DNA of 64,000 nt. Source: Orlajensenia flava. GTDB taxonomy: Bacteria > Actinomycetota > Actinomycetes > Actinomycetales > Microbacteriaceae. The stretch spans positions 1 through 64,000 of the forward strand of contig NZ_SSSN01000011.1 in assembly GCF_004801905.1 (NCBI RefSeq). Reading direction: 5' to 3'. Made by a program: the position numbers and the translations under genes. The number at the start of each line of letters is the position of its first letter. Within the stretch, counting starts at the first letter, position 1. Under the pieces are notes generated by a model. That model ran no database searches. It was given only the letters and a program-made list of their open reading frames with translations, and was not told the origin of the DNA. Shown here piece after piece: positions 48,056 to 56,906 of the stretch.

Positions 48056-48982
48056 ATGGCAGCGGACGGCACCCTCGAGACGGATGACTTCGCCGAATTC
48101 GTGACCGTTCTCGGCGCATCCCTCGACGAACCGGGCGGCATCGACGATCTGGCCCGCGCGATGCACCTCTCCCGCGCTCAACTCGGTCGGGTGGTGCTGG
48201 CGGCGTCGGGCGAGACGCCGGCACGGTTCACGCGACGCATCCTGCTCGAGCGAGCCGCCGTCGCGCTGCTGCGATCGGAATCGACCGTCATGCAGGTCGC
48301 CGTCGACGCGGGCTACGACTCGCACGAGGGATTCCTGCGAGCGTTCGAGCGCGCGTACGGGGCTGCGCCCTCCCGGTGGCGGGTCGCACCCGGCCCCGTG
48401 GCGCTGCCCTCGCCGAACGGCGTGCACTTCCTGCCGCCCTCAGGGCTGCGGATTCCCGGAATGGAAAGGATCGGAACCATGGACGTCCTCATCGGAATGG
48501 TCGAGCACCACCTCTGGTTGACGGGCGAACTCGCCCACCGAGCGGGAAGGCTGCCGGAGGCGGCGCTCGACGCGCCGGTGCCGTCGACCGAACTGGTTGA
48601 CGACGCACCGACCATCCGTTCGCTGCTCTCGCGCATCGTCGGACAGCTGCAGATGTGGAACGACGTGATGGCGTCGCGCGACTACGACTGGTCGCTCGAA
48701 CAGGACGAGCCGGTCGGCTCGATCAGCGCACGGCTCGACCGCGAGGGCCCGGTCTTCCTCGACGAGATGCGCCGGGTGGTGGCGGAGGGTCGCCTCGACG
48801 ACACCTTCGTCTTCGTGGAGAAGGACGGCCCGAAGCTGTACACCTACGGCGGACTGATCGCCCACGTCCTCACCTTCGGAGGCCATCGCCGAGTGCAGGT
48901 GCTCGGCGCGCTCACGAGCCACGGCGTGACGGATCTCGGCTTCGGCGATCCGCGGGAGTGGATCCCCGAGCACGCCGCGTGA
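48056..48982 (+). CDS. AraC-type HTH fused to a DinB-like domain
   Basis: 308 residues. The N-terminal ~110 form an AraC/XylS double HTH (IDDLARAMHLSRAQLGRVVL and VAVDAGYDSHEGFLRAFERA, then GAAPSRWR). From ~140 a DinB-like four-helix domain follows (MDVLIGMVEHHLWLTGELAH, RSLLSRIVGQLQMWNDVMA, GGLIAHVLTFGGHRRVQVLG) with His residues placed for a metal. DinB proteins are metal-dependent thiol or transfer enzymes. The fusion may be a regulator with a DinB sensor; an internal ATG 48480 could also make the DinB half alone. Confidence 0.82.
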   Translation: MAADGTLETDDFAEFVTVLGASLDEPGGIDDLARAMHLSRAQLGRVVLAASGETPARFTRRILLERAAVALLRSESTVMQVAVDAGYDSHEGFLRAFERAYGAAPSRWRVAPGPVALPSPNGVHFLPPSGLRIPGMERIGTMDVLIGMVEHHLWLTGELAHRAGRLPEAALDAPVPSTELVDDAPTIRSLLSRIVGQLQMWNDVMASRDYDWSLEQDEPVGSISARLDREGPVFLDEMRRVVAEGRLDDTFVFVEKDGPKLYTYGGLIAHVLTFGGHRRVQVLGALTSHGVTDLGFGDPREWIPEHAA

Positions 48983-48988
48983 TCCGCC

Positions 48989-49002
48989 GGTAAACGTTTG
49001 CA
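48989..49002. promoter_or_regulatory. LacI/GalR-type operator before glucodextranase
   Basis: GGTAAACGTTTGCA matches 12 of 14 positions of the family palindrome TGCAAACGTTTGCA. It lies 7 bp upstream of the -35 of the glucodextranase promoter. No LacI gene is adjacent. Confidence 0.55.
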
Positions 49003-49009
49003 TCGGCCA

Positions 49010-49039
49010 TTGACCCCGTTCGAGGGGTACTCCTAGGCT
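49010..49039 (+). promoter_or_regulatory. Glucodextranase promoter
   Basis: TTGACC (49010-49015), 18-nt spacer, TAGGCT (49034-49039), then a ~40-nt leader with GAGGAG before ATG 49081. Confidence 0.65.
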
Positions 49040-49080
49040 GGCGACTGGCACGAGAAGCCAGCGCTCGACGAGGAGTAGCC

Positions 49081-52000
49081 ATGCGATCGATCACCCCCAC
49101 GACGGCTCGACCCCAGCAGCCACGCCCCGGCGGAGAGCGGATACGGGGGCTTGCGGCATCCGTGGGCACGGCCGCGCTCATCGCGGCCGCTCTCGTCGCC
49201 GGCTCCGGCGCAGCAGCAGCCCCAACGGATGCGCCCGGCGCCCCGGGAGCGCAGGCCACCTGGTCGACGGGCGCCAAGCAGGGCTTCGGCACGGCCACGA
49301 GCACGGCGTCGAAGGTCTGGTACACGCTTGCAGACGGAACCATGTCGGAGGTCTACTACCCCCGCGTCGACGTGGCGAACTCCCGCAGCCTCGAACTCAT
49401 CGTGACCGACGGCAAGACGTTCGCCGACCTGGAGTCGAAGGACACGACCCACGCCGTCAAGCTGCTCGACCCGAAGGTGCTGCTCTACTCGCAGATCAAC
49501 ACCGATAAGGACAAGCGCTACCAACTCATCAAGACCTACGTCACCGATCCCAAGCGCGCGACCGTGATCGAGAATGTCACGCTGCGCTCGCTCGACGGCG
49601 GGAAGTACCAGGTCTACGTCCAGTACGACCCGTCGCTCGCCAACAGCGGCATGCACGACTCCGCTCGCACGGTCGGCGGAGCCCTTGTCGCCGAAGACCT
49701 CACGGGAGCGGACAAGGTCGGCAGCGCCCTCATCGCCGACCGGCCGTTCGCGGCGACCTCCAACGGGTTCGCGGGCGCGAGCGACGGCTGGAGCGACCTC
49801 GCCGGCGACTTCCACCTCGACCACACCTACACGCAGGCGCTCGACGGAAACGTCGTGCAGACCGCGAAGCTGAACATGCTCGGCACGTCGAGGCTCTCCA
49901 CCTCCACCCTCGCGCTCGGCTTCGGCGCTACCGGCACCGAGGCGCTCGCCACCGCGAAGGCCACCATGTCGAAGGGCCTGCTCGGTGCGGCCGCCACCAC
50001 GCTCTCCTACATCGCGGGATGGCACTCCTACCTCGGCTCCATCAAGCCGGCGCCCGCGAGCGTGAAGGGGAGCAGCGCGCTGACGACGCAGTACAACGTC
50101 GCCGCGATGACCCTCAAGGCGCACGAGGACAAGACCTACCGCGGCGCCAACATCGCCTCCCTCACGGTTCCGTGGGGCCAGGCGCAGAACGCCAACGAGG
50201 CGGGCGTCGGCGGGTATCACCTGGTCTGGGCGCGCGATCTCTACCAGGTCTCGTCCGCGCAGATCGCGATCGGCGACACCGCAGCGGCCAACCGCTCGCT
50301 CGACTACCTGTTCGACGTGCAGCAGAAGCCCGACGGCTCCTTCCCGCAGAACTCGCTGCTGAACGGCACGCCCTACTGGGGCAGCCTGCAACTCGACGAG
50401 GTCGCCTTCCCGATCGTGCTGGCGTGGCAGCTGAAGCGAGCGGATGCCGCCACCTACACCGACCACGTCAAGAAGGCGGCCGACTTCATCGTCTCCCACG
50501 GCCCGGCCACCCCGCAGGAGCGTTGGGAGGAGGAGGGCGGCTACTCACCGAGCACGATCGCCGCGGAGATCGCGGGGCTGACGGCGGCATCCGCCCTCGC
50601 CAAGGCCAACGGAGACGACGGATCGGCCGCCGTCTACCAGGGCGTTGCCGACCAGTGGCAGCGCTCCGTCGAGTCGTGGACGTACACGACCACCGGACCG
50701 ATCGGCGACGGCAACTACTACGAGCGCATCGACGACAACGGCAACCCGAATGACGGCCACACGGTCGACATCAACAACGGTGGAGGAGCCTTCGACGAGC
50801 GGTCCATCGTCGATGCCGGCTTCCTCGACCTCGTGCGCCTCGGTGTGAAGGCCCCCACTGACGCGGCGGTGGCCTCATCGCTGCCCGAGGTCGACGCCAC
50901 CATCAAGGTCGACACCCCGAACGGTGCCATGTGGTACCGCTACAACCACGACGGCTACGGCGAGAAGGCCGACGGATCGCCGTACGACGGCACCGGCGTG
51001 GGTCGGCTCTGGCCCCTTCTGTCGGGCGAGCGCGGCGAGTACGAGCTGGCGAACGGACGCAGCGCGTCGTCGTACCTGAAGACGATGGCCGCGTCGGCGA
51101 ACGAGGGCTACCTCATCCCCGAGCAGGTCTGGGATCAAGCCGACCCTGCCTCGAGCGGATTCAGCTTCGGCGAGGGCACCGGCTCCGCCACCCCGCTGGC
51201 CTGGTCGATGGCGCAGTTCGTGCGCCTGGCCCAGTCCATCGACGCGGGCAAGCCCGTCGAGACGCCATCCGTCGTCTCCGATCGCTACGCGTCGGGCTCT
51301 CTGCCCGCCGGTCCAGCCCTGACACTCACCGCCCCCACGGGTGCAGTGACGAGTGAGGCGACCGTGACCGTCGCCGGCACAACGGATGCCGCAGCGGTCT
51401 GGGTGAGCGCGGGGGGAGCGACGGTCGCCGCATCCGTCTCCGGTGGCTCCTTCACCGCCGACGTGCCGCTGGCGCTCGGCGCGAACACGATCACGGTGGT
51501 GGCCGTCGGTGCGAACGGCGGCACCACGACCGTGCAGCGCGGCATCACCTCGACCAACTTCGGCACACCGCTCGGCACCATCGCCGACCCGACCGGAGAC
51601 GACAACGGGCCCGGCGACTACGTCTACCCGACCAACAGCGCCTTCAACGCCGGGGCGTTCGACGTGACCGGTCTCGGCGTCTACGACGATGGCCAGTCGA
51701 TCAACCTCGTCACGACCATCGCAGGCGACATCCAGAACCCGTGGGGCGGCAACCAGCTCTCGGTGCAGCGCCTCGACATCTACGTCTCGACGGATGCCGC
51801 AGGCTCCCCGGTCGCGGCTCAAGCGGGTACGAATGCCGACCTCGCGCATCCGTACGCCTTCGTCATCGGCGGGTCGGGCTTCATCACGCCGACCATCAAG
51901 GACGCGTCGGGCGCCGTGCTCGGCAACGCGGGACTGCTCGTTCTGCCCGACACCCACCAGATCGCGCTGAGCGTACCGAAGGCGCTGTTCGGTTCGACCG

Positions 52001-52314
52001 ACCTCGCAGCCGCCGGCTACCAGGTGGCGATGATGTCGCATGCCGACCCCAACGGAGAGGGTGTCGGCGGCATCCGTCCCGTCTACGACCGGGCGTACTG
52101 GGATTCCGCGCCGGCCAACGGCCAGTCGTGGATCCAGGAGTACCGCTTCGGCGGGGGCGCGGGCGAGTACACGGATGCCAACGCCGCTCGCGACACCGAC
52201 TCACGGGACCCGAACACGCTCGACATCCTGGCGCCGGCCGGTCAGTCGCAGAGCACCATCCTCGATTGGAGGGCGTCGTCGCCGGTCGTGCTGCCGTACG
52301 TGCCGCTGGGGTGA
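49081..52314 (+). CDS. Secreted glucodextranase (GH15)
   Basis: 1077 residues, close to the ~1050-residue Arthrobacter globiformis enzyme. Signal peptide ~1-48. An N-domain (beta sandwich, ~60-300) precedes the GH15 (alpha/alpha)6 barrel (~320-745) with catalytic glutamates Glu483 in ERWEEEGGYS and Glu681 in IPEQVWDQ, spaced 198 apart as Glu430/Glu628 in the characterised enzyme. An Ig-like segment (~750-830, LTLTAPTGAVTSEATVTVAG) and a C-terminal domain (~835-1060) follow. It releases beta-glucose from the non-reducing ends of dextran outside the cell; products could feed the sugar importer. An upstream LacI-type operator suggests sugar induction. Confidence 0.93.
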   Translation: MRSITPTTARPQQPRPGGERIRGLAASVGTAALIAAALVAGSGAAAAPTDAPGAPGAQATWSTGAKQGFGTATSTASKVWYTLADGTMSEVYYPRVDVANSRSLELIVTDGKTFADLESKDTTHAVKLLDPKVLLYSQINTDKDKRYQLIKTYVTDPKRATVIENVTLRSLDGGKYQVYVQYDPSLANSGMHDSARTVGGALVAEDLTGADKVGSALIADRPFAATSNGFAGASDGWSDLAGDFHLDHTYTQALDGNVVQTAKLNMLGTSRLSTSTLALGFGATGTEALATAKATMSKGLLGAAATTLSYIAGWHSYLGSIKPAPASVKGSSALTTQYNVAAMTLKAHEDKTYRGANIASLTVPWGQAQNANEAGVGGYHLVWARDLYQVSSAQIAIGDTAAANRSLDYLFDVQQKPDGSFPQNSLLNGTPYWGSLQLDEVAFPIVLAWQLKRADAATYTDHVKKAADFIVSHGPATPQERWEEEGGYSPSTIAAEIAGLTAASALAKANGDDGSAAVYQGVADQWQRSVESWTYTTTGPIGDGNYYERIDDNGNPNDGHTVDINNGGGAFDERSIVDAGFLDLVRLGVKAPTDAAVASSLPEVDATIKVDTPNGAMWYRYNHDGYGEKADGSPYDGTGVGRLWPLLSGERGEYELANGRSASSYLKTMAASANEGYLIPEQVWDQADPASSGFSFGEGTGSATPLAWSMAQFVRLAQSIDAGKPVETPSVVSDRYASGSLPAGPALTLTAPTGAVTSEATVTVAGTTDAAAVWVSAGGATVAASVSGGSFTADVPLALGANTITVVAVGANGGTTTVQRGITSTNFGTPLGTIADPTGDDNGPGDYVYPTNSAFNAGAFDVTGLGVYDDGQSINLVTTIAGDIQNPWGGNQLSVQRLDIYVSTDAAGSPVAAQAGTNADLAHPYAFVIGGSGFITPTIKDASGAVLGNAGLLVLPDTHQIALSVPKALFGSTDLAAAGYQVAMMSHADPNGEGVGGIRPVYDRAYWDSAPANGQSWIQEYRFGGGAGEYTDANAARDTDSRDPNTLDILAPAGQSQSTILDWRASSPVVLPYVPLG

Positions 52315-52318
52315 GGGC

Positions 52319-52337
52319 GGTGGCGCGCCCTGCCACC
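52319..52337. terminator. Hairpin after glucodextranase
   Basis: GGTGGC (52319-52324), 7-nt loop, GCCACC (52332-52337), 5 bp after the stop. The rest of the 156-bp convergent gap is GC-rich with weaker GCGCCAC/GTGGCGC pairing further on and no recognisable gene. Confidence 0.45.
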
Positions 52338-52470
52338 TCGCCTCGCCACCCGCCCGCTGTCTTGCCGGTGCCCCGCCGACGTCCCCCGCCGGTCGGCTGC
52401 GCCACTTCGTCGGCGGCCGCGCCCGTTGACGTGGCGCGGACGGCGTCGGATAGGCGCAGAGCGGGCCAGG

Positions 52471-53286
52471 TCAGGCGGAAAGGCGAGCGCCGACGGTGAG
52501 CTCGCGGCGGAAGCCCGGCGTCGCCGTCAACCCATTGGACGCGTCGACCGTGAGCACATCGATGTTCCACTGCGAGCAGGCGTCGGAGAGCGTTTCGGCA
52601 CCGCCGGAAAGGATAGCCGTTGCGAGCACATCGGCCGTCACGATGTCGGCGGCGCGCACCGTCACCTGGCGGTAGGGAGCCTCGGTCCGGCTGCTCGGAT
52701 CGCTTCGCCGCCAGACGTGTTCGCCCCGTTCGGCAGTGCCGGAGGTCGCGATCGCAGCGCGCCCCGGGTGCAGGGGCACGGCGCCCAGCAGGTGCTCGCG
52801 ATTCTCGGGGTCCACGATTCCGGCCATCCAGGGTGCATAGGCAGCGGAATCGGCGGGCGTTCGGCCGGAATCGGCTCGGGACCTCCGTCGCCCGAGAGCC
52901 ACCCCGTCGCCACCGACCGAGAGGAGGGCGTCGTCGAGGCCTGCCCCCACGACGGCCGAACGCGCTGCATGGATCGCGAGCGCCTTCACGACGCCCGACA
53001 GGTCCAGGACGCCGTCCGGCCGGTACGGGTCGAAGGCGCCGGCCGTCGAGGTGCGCCAGCCGATGGCCTCCGTGTATGCGGCACGGAGAGGCTCGCTCGA
53101 GCGTGAGAGCACGAGCTCGCCGCGGGCGATGCGGCTGATCTCGGAGTCGGCGCGGTAGAGGCTGAACCGGGCGTCGTGATCGGCGAAGACACGCTCGATC
53201 TGCTCGAACAGTGCGCGATCCGCTCCGGGGATGACGAGACTGGCCACGGTTCCCATCGTCTCGAACACGTGGATGCCCGAGCTCAC
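52471..53286 (-). CDS. apbE: FAD:protein FMN transferase
   Basis: A 271-residue ApbE: METMGT-type start (FETMGTVASLVIPG), FSLYRADSEISRI, DPYRPDGVLDLSGVVKALAI (FAD-binding region), DALLSVGGDGVALG and IATSGTAERGEHV, then VTADVLATAILSGGAETL (metal site). It attaches FMN covalently to a Thr of target proteins outside the membrane. No clear signal peptide is seen, which is unusual for an exported ApbE. GTG 53286 overlaps the stop of the FMN-binding gene (GTGA). The likely substrate is that neighbour. Confidence 0.92.
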   Translation of the reverse strand: MSSGIHVFETMGTVASLVIPGADRALFEQIERVFADHDARFSLYRADSEISRIARGELVLSRSSEPLRAAYTEAIGWRTSTAGAFDPYRPDGVLDLSGVVKALAIHAARSAVVGAGLDDALLSVGGDGVALGRRRSRADSGRTPADSAAYAPWMAGIVDPENREHLLGAVPLHPGRAAIATSGTAERGEHVWRRSDPSSRTEAPYRQVTVRAADIVTADVLATAILSGGAETLSDACSQWNIDVLTVDASNGLTATPGFRRELTVGARLSA

Positions 53287-53825
53287 GAGAGGCCGGCCTG
53301 GTCGAGTGCGGCCTGCAGCGACGTGAGGTAGGCCTCGCTGGTGTACGTCGCGCCCGAGACCATCTGCACCTGCGACGACTGCGCGGCGAGCACCTCGGTG
53401 CGGAGGATCGGAGCGGCGCGTGCGCTGATCTGACGTGAGCGGTTCTCATCGTCGGTGAGCGCGAGGGCGACGACATCCGTGATCGAGCCGTTCGCCACGA
53501 CCACCTGCACCTGCACGTCGCCGAAACGGGTCTGCACGTCCGAGCCTGTGTACGTTCCGCTGGCGGTGGAGCTGTCCGGCGCAGTGACGGCGGGTGAGGG
53601 CGTCGCGGTGGCGGATGCCGCAGCGCCCGCAGAGGCGGCGGCCGAGTTGTCGCCCGACCCGGCGTCGCCCGACGCGGATCCTCCCGACGCAGCGTCTCCC
53701 GTCGTCGGGGCGGACACATCGGTCGCGGTCGGAATGCTTGTGCGCGCGGACGCTCCGAGCTCCCAACCCACGATCAGCACGACGGTCGCCGACAGGGCGC
53801 TCGCGATGGCGGCGCGGCGCCTCAC
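53283..53825 (-). CDS. Membrane-anchored FMN-binding protein, flavinylation target
   Basis: 180 residues: one N-terminal membrane anchor (~5-27, AIASALSATVVLIVGWELGA), a ~65-residue Gly/Ser/Ala/Thr linker (GDAASGGSASGDAGSGDN) and an FMN-bind domain (~88-180) ending in the flavinylation motif S-G-A-T with Thr160. By family, FMN is attached there by ApbE, making an extracytoplasmic electron carrier. GTG 53825 overlaps the oxidoreductase stop (GTGA), fixing the start; the earlier frame is spurious. Confidence 0.9.
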   Translation of the reverse strand: MRRRAAIASALSATVVLIVGWELGASARTSIPTATDVSAPTTGDAASGGSASGDAGSGDNSAAASAGAAASATATPSPAVTAPDSSTASGTYTGSDVQTRFGDVQVQVVVANGSITDVVALALTDDENRSRQISARAAPILRTEVLAAQSSQVQMVSGATYTSEAYLTSLQAALDQAGLS

Positions 53826-55252
53826 CAGTCGAACCTCTCGATGTGGATCTGCTCCTCGGGCAGGCCGACCGCGCGTGCGTCGCGGATGACCGCGTCGGAC
53901 CACACGGCCGGTCCGCAGACGAACAGGTCCGACTCGAGCAGGTGCGGGAACACGGAGGTGATGGTCACGCCCCGTTGCAGGTCGGCGCCGCTCATCCAGC
54001 TGTCCTGGCCGTGCGGACGTGGCCCGATCATCGAGTAGACCGCTCCGCCGTTCGACCGGGTGAGCTCGACGATCTCCGTCCAGAGGTAGCGAGCGGTGTC
54101 GTCAGCGCCTCGCAGCACCACGGTGGTCTCACCCGGTCGCAGGCGCTGATTCTCGAGCAGGGCGCGAGCGGGCGTTACGCCGATGCCGGCTGCCACCATG
54201 GCGAGTCTCGAGGCGGTGCGGGCGACATCCGTGAAGATGCCGTACGGCCCTTCGATGGAGACGCGCGTGCCCGGGCGGAGTGCGGCCAGGCGAGCACTGC
54301 CGGCGCCGAGGGCTCGGACGGTGATGCGAGCTGTGGTCGCCGTCGGGACCGCTGAGAAGGAGATCGGATGCGCGTGCCACCACGTGCCGGCACTCCAGAA
54401 GCGCCAGATGGCGAACTGGCCGCCTCGGGCGCGCAGTCGGTCGAGGGAGCGACCGGTGAAGTGGAGGGAGATCACGCCGGGTGCGACGGTCTCGACGGAA
54501 CTGACACGCATGCGGTGCCGGAGGGTGAGCGCGATCGGCACCGCGAAGCGGAACCACGCCACCGCGCCGAACGCGAGGACGTACAGCGCGATCCAGTAGA
54601 CGCGCTCGGCTGACCCCTCCGTGAGCACGCCTCCGACGCTCAACTGGTGCGGCACCGCGACGAGCACGGCGACGTAGGTGAGCAGGTGGATGGCGTGCCA
54701 CGCCTCGTACGGCAGGCGTCGCCGCACGATGACGATCGAGCTGACGACCACCACGACGAGCAGGCCGAGCCCCAGGTAGGCAATGGCCATGTCGGGAGTG
54801 GTGAACAGGACGACCGTCTCGTCGACGAGGGTGTGGCCGTCCTGCAGCGCCCAGCCGACGGAGAGGAACAGCAGGTGGCCGAGGATCAGGTAGAGCGCCG
54901 GCTTTCCGAGCCTGCGGTGGAAGCGGATGGCGACGTCCTGGCCGACGGTGCGGTCGATCAACGGGACGCGGGCGGCGAGCACCAGCATGACGAGGATGAG
55001 GTCCGTGCCGACGAGTCCCGCCACGATGCCCACCGCGTTCAGTGCAGAGGGACCGTCGACGACCTGCGCGGCTCCGCCCGAGGCGAGGTAGAGGGCGACT
55101 GCCAGTGCCACCGACGTGCTGCACGCGACGATCAGCAGGTCGGCCGCACGCATCCGTCGCCGCAGCCGCGAGCGCCGAACCGAGAGCTCGAGAGTCGGGG
55201 CGGACTGCGGCGGGCGGCGGCTCAACGCTGAGGATGCCGACGGGAGTGCCAC
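53822..55252 (-). CDS. Ferric-reductase-like transmembrane oxidoreductase (FRD type)
   Basis: About 476 residues. Six membrane helices (~45-250) carry paired histidines for haem (FHRRLGKPALYLILGHLLF; WHAIHLLTYVAVLVAVPHQL). Then an FAD-binding domain (HFTGRSLDRLRARGGQFAIW, HPISFSAVP) and an NAD(P)H-binding domain (AAGIGVTPARALLE, LFVCGPAVW). It takes electrons from cytosolic NAD(P)H across the membrane, probably to the flavinylated protein encoded next. GTG 55252 (GGAAGG upstream) is chosen; ATG 55288 is an alternative. First gene of the three-gene operon. Confidence 0.88.
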   Translation of the reverse strand: MALPSASSALSRRPPQSAPTLELSVRRSRLRRRMRAADLLIVACSTSVALAVALYLASGGAAQVVDGPSALNAVGIVAGLVGTDLILVMLVLAARVPLIDRTVGQDVAIRFHRRLGKPALYLILGHLLFLSVGWALQDGHTLVDETVVLFTTPDMAIAYLGLGLLVVVVVSSIVIVRRRLPYEAWHAIHLLTYVAVLVAVPHQLSVGGVLTEGSAERVYWIALYVLAFGAVAWFRFAVPIALTLRHRMRVSSVETVAPGVISLHFTGRSLDRLRARGGQFAIWRFWSAGTWWHAHPISFSAVPTATTARITVRALGAGSARLAALRPGTRVSIEGPYGIFTDVARTASRLAMVAAGIGVTPARALLENQRLRPGETTVVLRGADDTARYLWTEIVELTRSNGGAVYSMIGPRPHGQDSWMSGADLQRGVTITSVFPHLLESDLFVCGPAVWSDAVIRDARAVGLPEEQIHIERFDW

Positions 55253-55366
55253 GATGAGACCGCCTTCCGTCCGCGTTGTGCATCCCACTCTGCCGTCCCG
55301 GACTGCTCGTCACCTCTGCACGTGCTATGGAGTCTCGATGAGCTCGAGCGCGAGAGGATGGCAGGC

Positions 55367-55918
55367 ATGCGAACGATCGTGCTGCCGGGCATCGGCGGAT
55401 CCGGCCCCGGCCACTGGCAGAGCCTCTGGGAGGCTGGCGACCCGACTTTCGTCCGATTCGCTCCCGCGTCGTGGGACGAACCCGATCTGGTGGACTGGAT
55501 GGACGCCCTCGACGCGGCCGTGGATGCAACTGACGAGCCGCCGCTGCTGCTCGCGCACAGCCTCGGGACGCTGCTCGTCGCGCACTGGGCGGCCCGGTCG
55601 GATGCGCTGGTTGCCGGCGCGTTCCTCGTCGCCGTGCCCGACGCCGACGGCCCGGCTTTCCCCGACGCCGCGCCGGACTTCGGAGGGGCGCCGCGCGCTC
55701 CGCTCCGCTTTCCGAGCGTGCTGGTCGCGAGCAGCTCGGACCCGTACGCGTCGATCGAGTACGACCGCACGCTGGCGGCGGACTGGGGGTCGGAATTCGT
55801 GGATGCCGGAGCGGTCGGTCATCTCAACGAGCGGAGTGGAATCGGAGCGTGGCCCGATGGACGGGCGTTGTTCGCCAGCTTCGCCCGCGACACCAGTCCA
55901 TCCGCGCCTGCGTCGTAG
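55367..55918 (+). CDS. RBBP9/YdeN-family alpha/beta hydrolase
   Basis: A 183-residue small serine hydrolase: IVLPGIGGSGPGHWQSLWE at the N-terminus, nucleophile Ser65 in LLAHSLGTLLVAHW, acid in VASSSDPYASIEYD and His in AGAVGHLNERSGIGAWPDG. This is the complete RBBP9/YdeN signature. ATG 55367 has GAGAGG 9 nt upstream; ATG 55358 directly abuts that site. Substrate unknown, cytosolic. It lies divergent to the ferric-reductase-like operon. Confidence 0.87.
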   Translation: MRTIVLPGIGGSGPGHWQSLWEAGDPTFVRFAPASWDEPDLVDWMDALDAAVDATDEPPLLLAHSLGTLLVAHWAARSDALVAGAFLVAVPDADGPAFPDAAPDFGGAPRAPLRFPSVLVASSSDPYASIEYDRTLAADWGSEFVDAGAVGHLNERSGIGAWPDGRALFASFARDTSPSAPAS

Positions 55919-55940
55919 GGAGCGGTTCGTCATCGGGCGA

Positions 55941-55952
55941 TAGTGTTCGCTC
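55941..55952 (+). promoter_or_regulatory. Leaderless -10 box TAGTGT
   Basis: TAGTGT (55941-55946), 6 nt, ATG 55953. Confidence 0.5.
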
Positions 55953-56894
55953 ATGTCCTGGGGCCGCGTCTACTTCGCCATTCAGGCGATCGCAGGCGCC
56001 GCGTGGTGGGCGGCTGTGTTCGTCTTCCCGCCTGTCCGCGGGGCCACCCTCGGGAGCCTCGATCCCGTCGTCATCGCGATCCTGGACATCCCGCTGTTCG
56101 TCGTCGGTTCGGCTCTAGCCGCCTCGGGGCTGAAGGCGGCCGCCGTCGCGACCACCGCCTGGACGCTGATCGTCACTGTCGCGCTCGGCGTGTACGCGAC
56201 GATGACGGGCGAGGCCGGATGGGGCGTCCTGTTGATGTCGGTATCGGCGGGCGGATCGCTCCTCGCGCTGAGCCTGACACTGATCGGCCGCGTGCCGACC
56301 GAGTGGATCATCGCCGGCCCGTTCGGCTTTCGGCCTGCCGACATGCGGGCGCGTCCCGCCGCCCATCTGATGCTGACGGCCCTCGAGATCGTGATCTTCT
56401 GGGGTCTGTTCCTCGGCGTGATCCCCCTCGTCCTCAGCGGTCTCGAGCTGCGCTGGGGGTTGGGCATCCCGTTCCCGGCCGCTGCGCGTCCCGTCGGCGT
56501 CGTCGTGCTCGTGTTCGCGAGCGCCCTCGGGCTGTGGTCGGCCGCGGTCATGTCGCGCATCGGAGGGGGCACGCCCCTCCCCGCCGCGATGCCGAATCGC
56601 CTCGTGATCGCCGGCCCGTACCGTGTCGTGCGGAATCCGATGGCGCTCGCCAGCATCGCTCAAGGCGTGGCCGTCGGCCTGCTCCTCTCCTCCTGGCTGG
56701 TGGTGCTCTACGCCATCAGCGGGGCACTGCTCTGGAACTACGCGGTACGACCCCACGAGGAGCGCGACCTCGAGGCGCGGTTCGGAGACGAGTTCCGGCG
56801 CTACCGCGCGGCGGTCCGCTGTTGGTGGCCTCGGCTGAGGCCCTACGTCCCGGCGCCGGCAAGGGACGACGGACAGTACGCCCTGGGAGGATGA
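55953..56894 (+). CDS. Isoprenylcysteine carboxyl methyltransferase-like membrane protein
   Basis: 313 residues with about seven membrane helices. The C-terminal part has the ICMT/PEMT signature GPYRVVRNPMALASIAQG followed by YAVRPHEERDLEARFGDEF and YRAAVRCWWPR, which bind SAM at the membrane surface. The N-terminal ~150 residues are additional helices. Bacterial members methylate lipids or small molecules; substrate unknown. Leaderless start after TAGTGT. Confidence 0.83.
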   Translation: MSWGRVYFAIQAIAGAAWWAAVFVFPPVRGATLGSLDPVVIAILDIPLFVVGSALAASGLKAAAVATTAWTLIVTVALGVYATMTGEAGWGVLLMSVSAGGSLLALSLTLIGRVPTEWIIAGPFGFRPADMRARPAAHLMLTALEIVIFWGLFLGVIPLVLSGLELRWGLGIPFPAAARPVGVVVLVFASALGLWSAAVMSRIGGGTPLPAAMPNRLVIAGPYRVVRNPMALASIAQGVAVGLLLSSWLVVLYAISGALLWNYAVRPHEERDLEARFGDEFRRYRAAVRCWWPRLRPYVPAPARDDGQYALGG

Positions 56895-56906
56895 ACCCGA
56901 CCGCTG

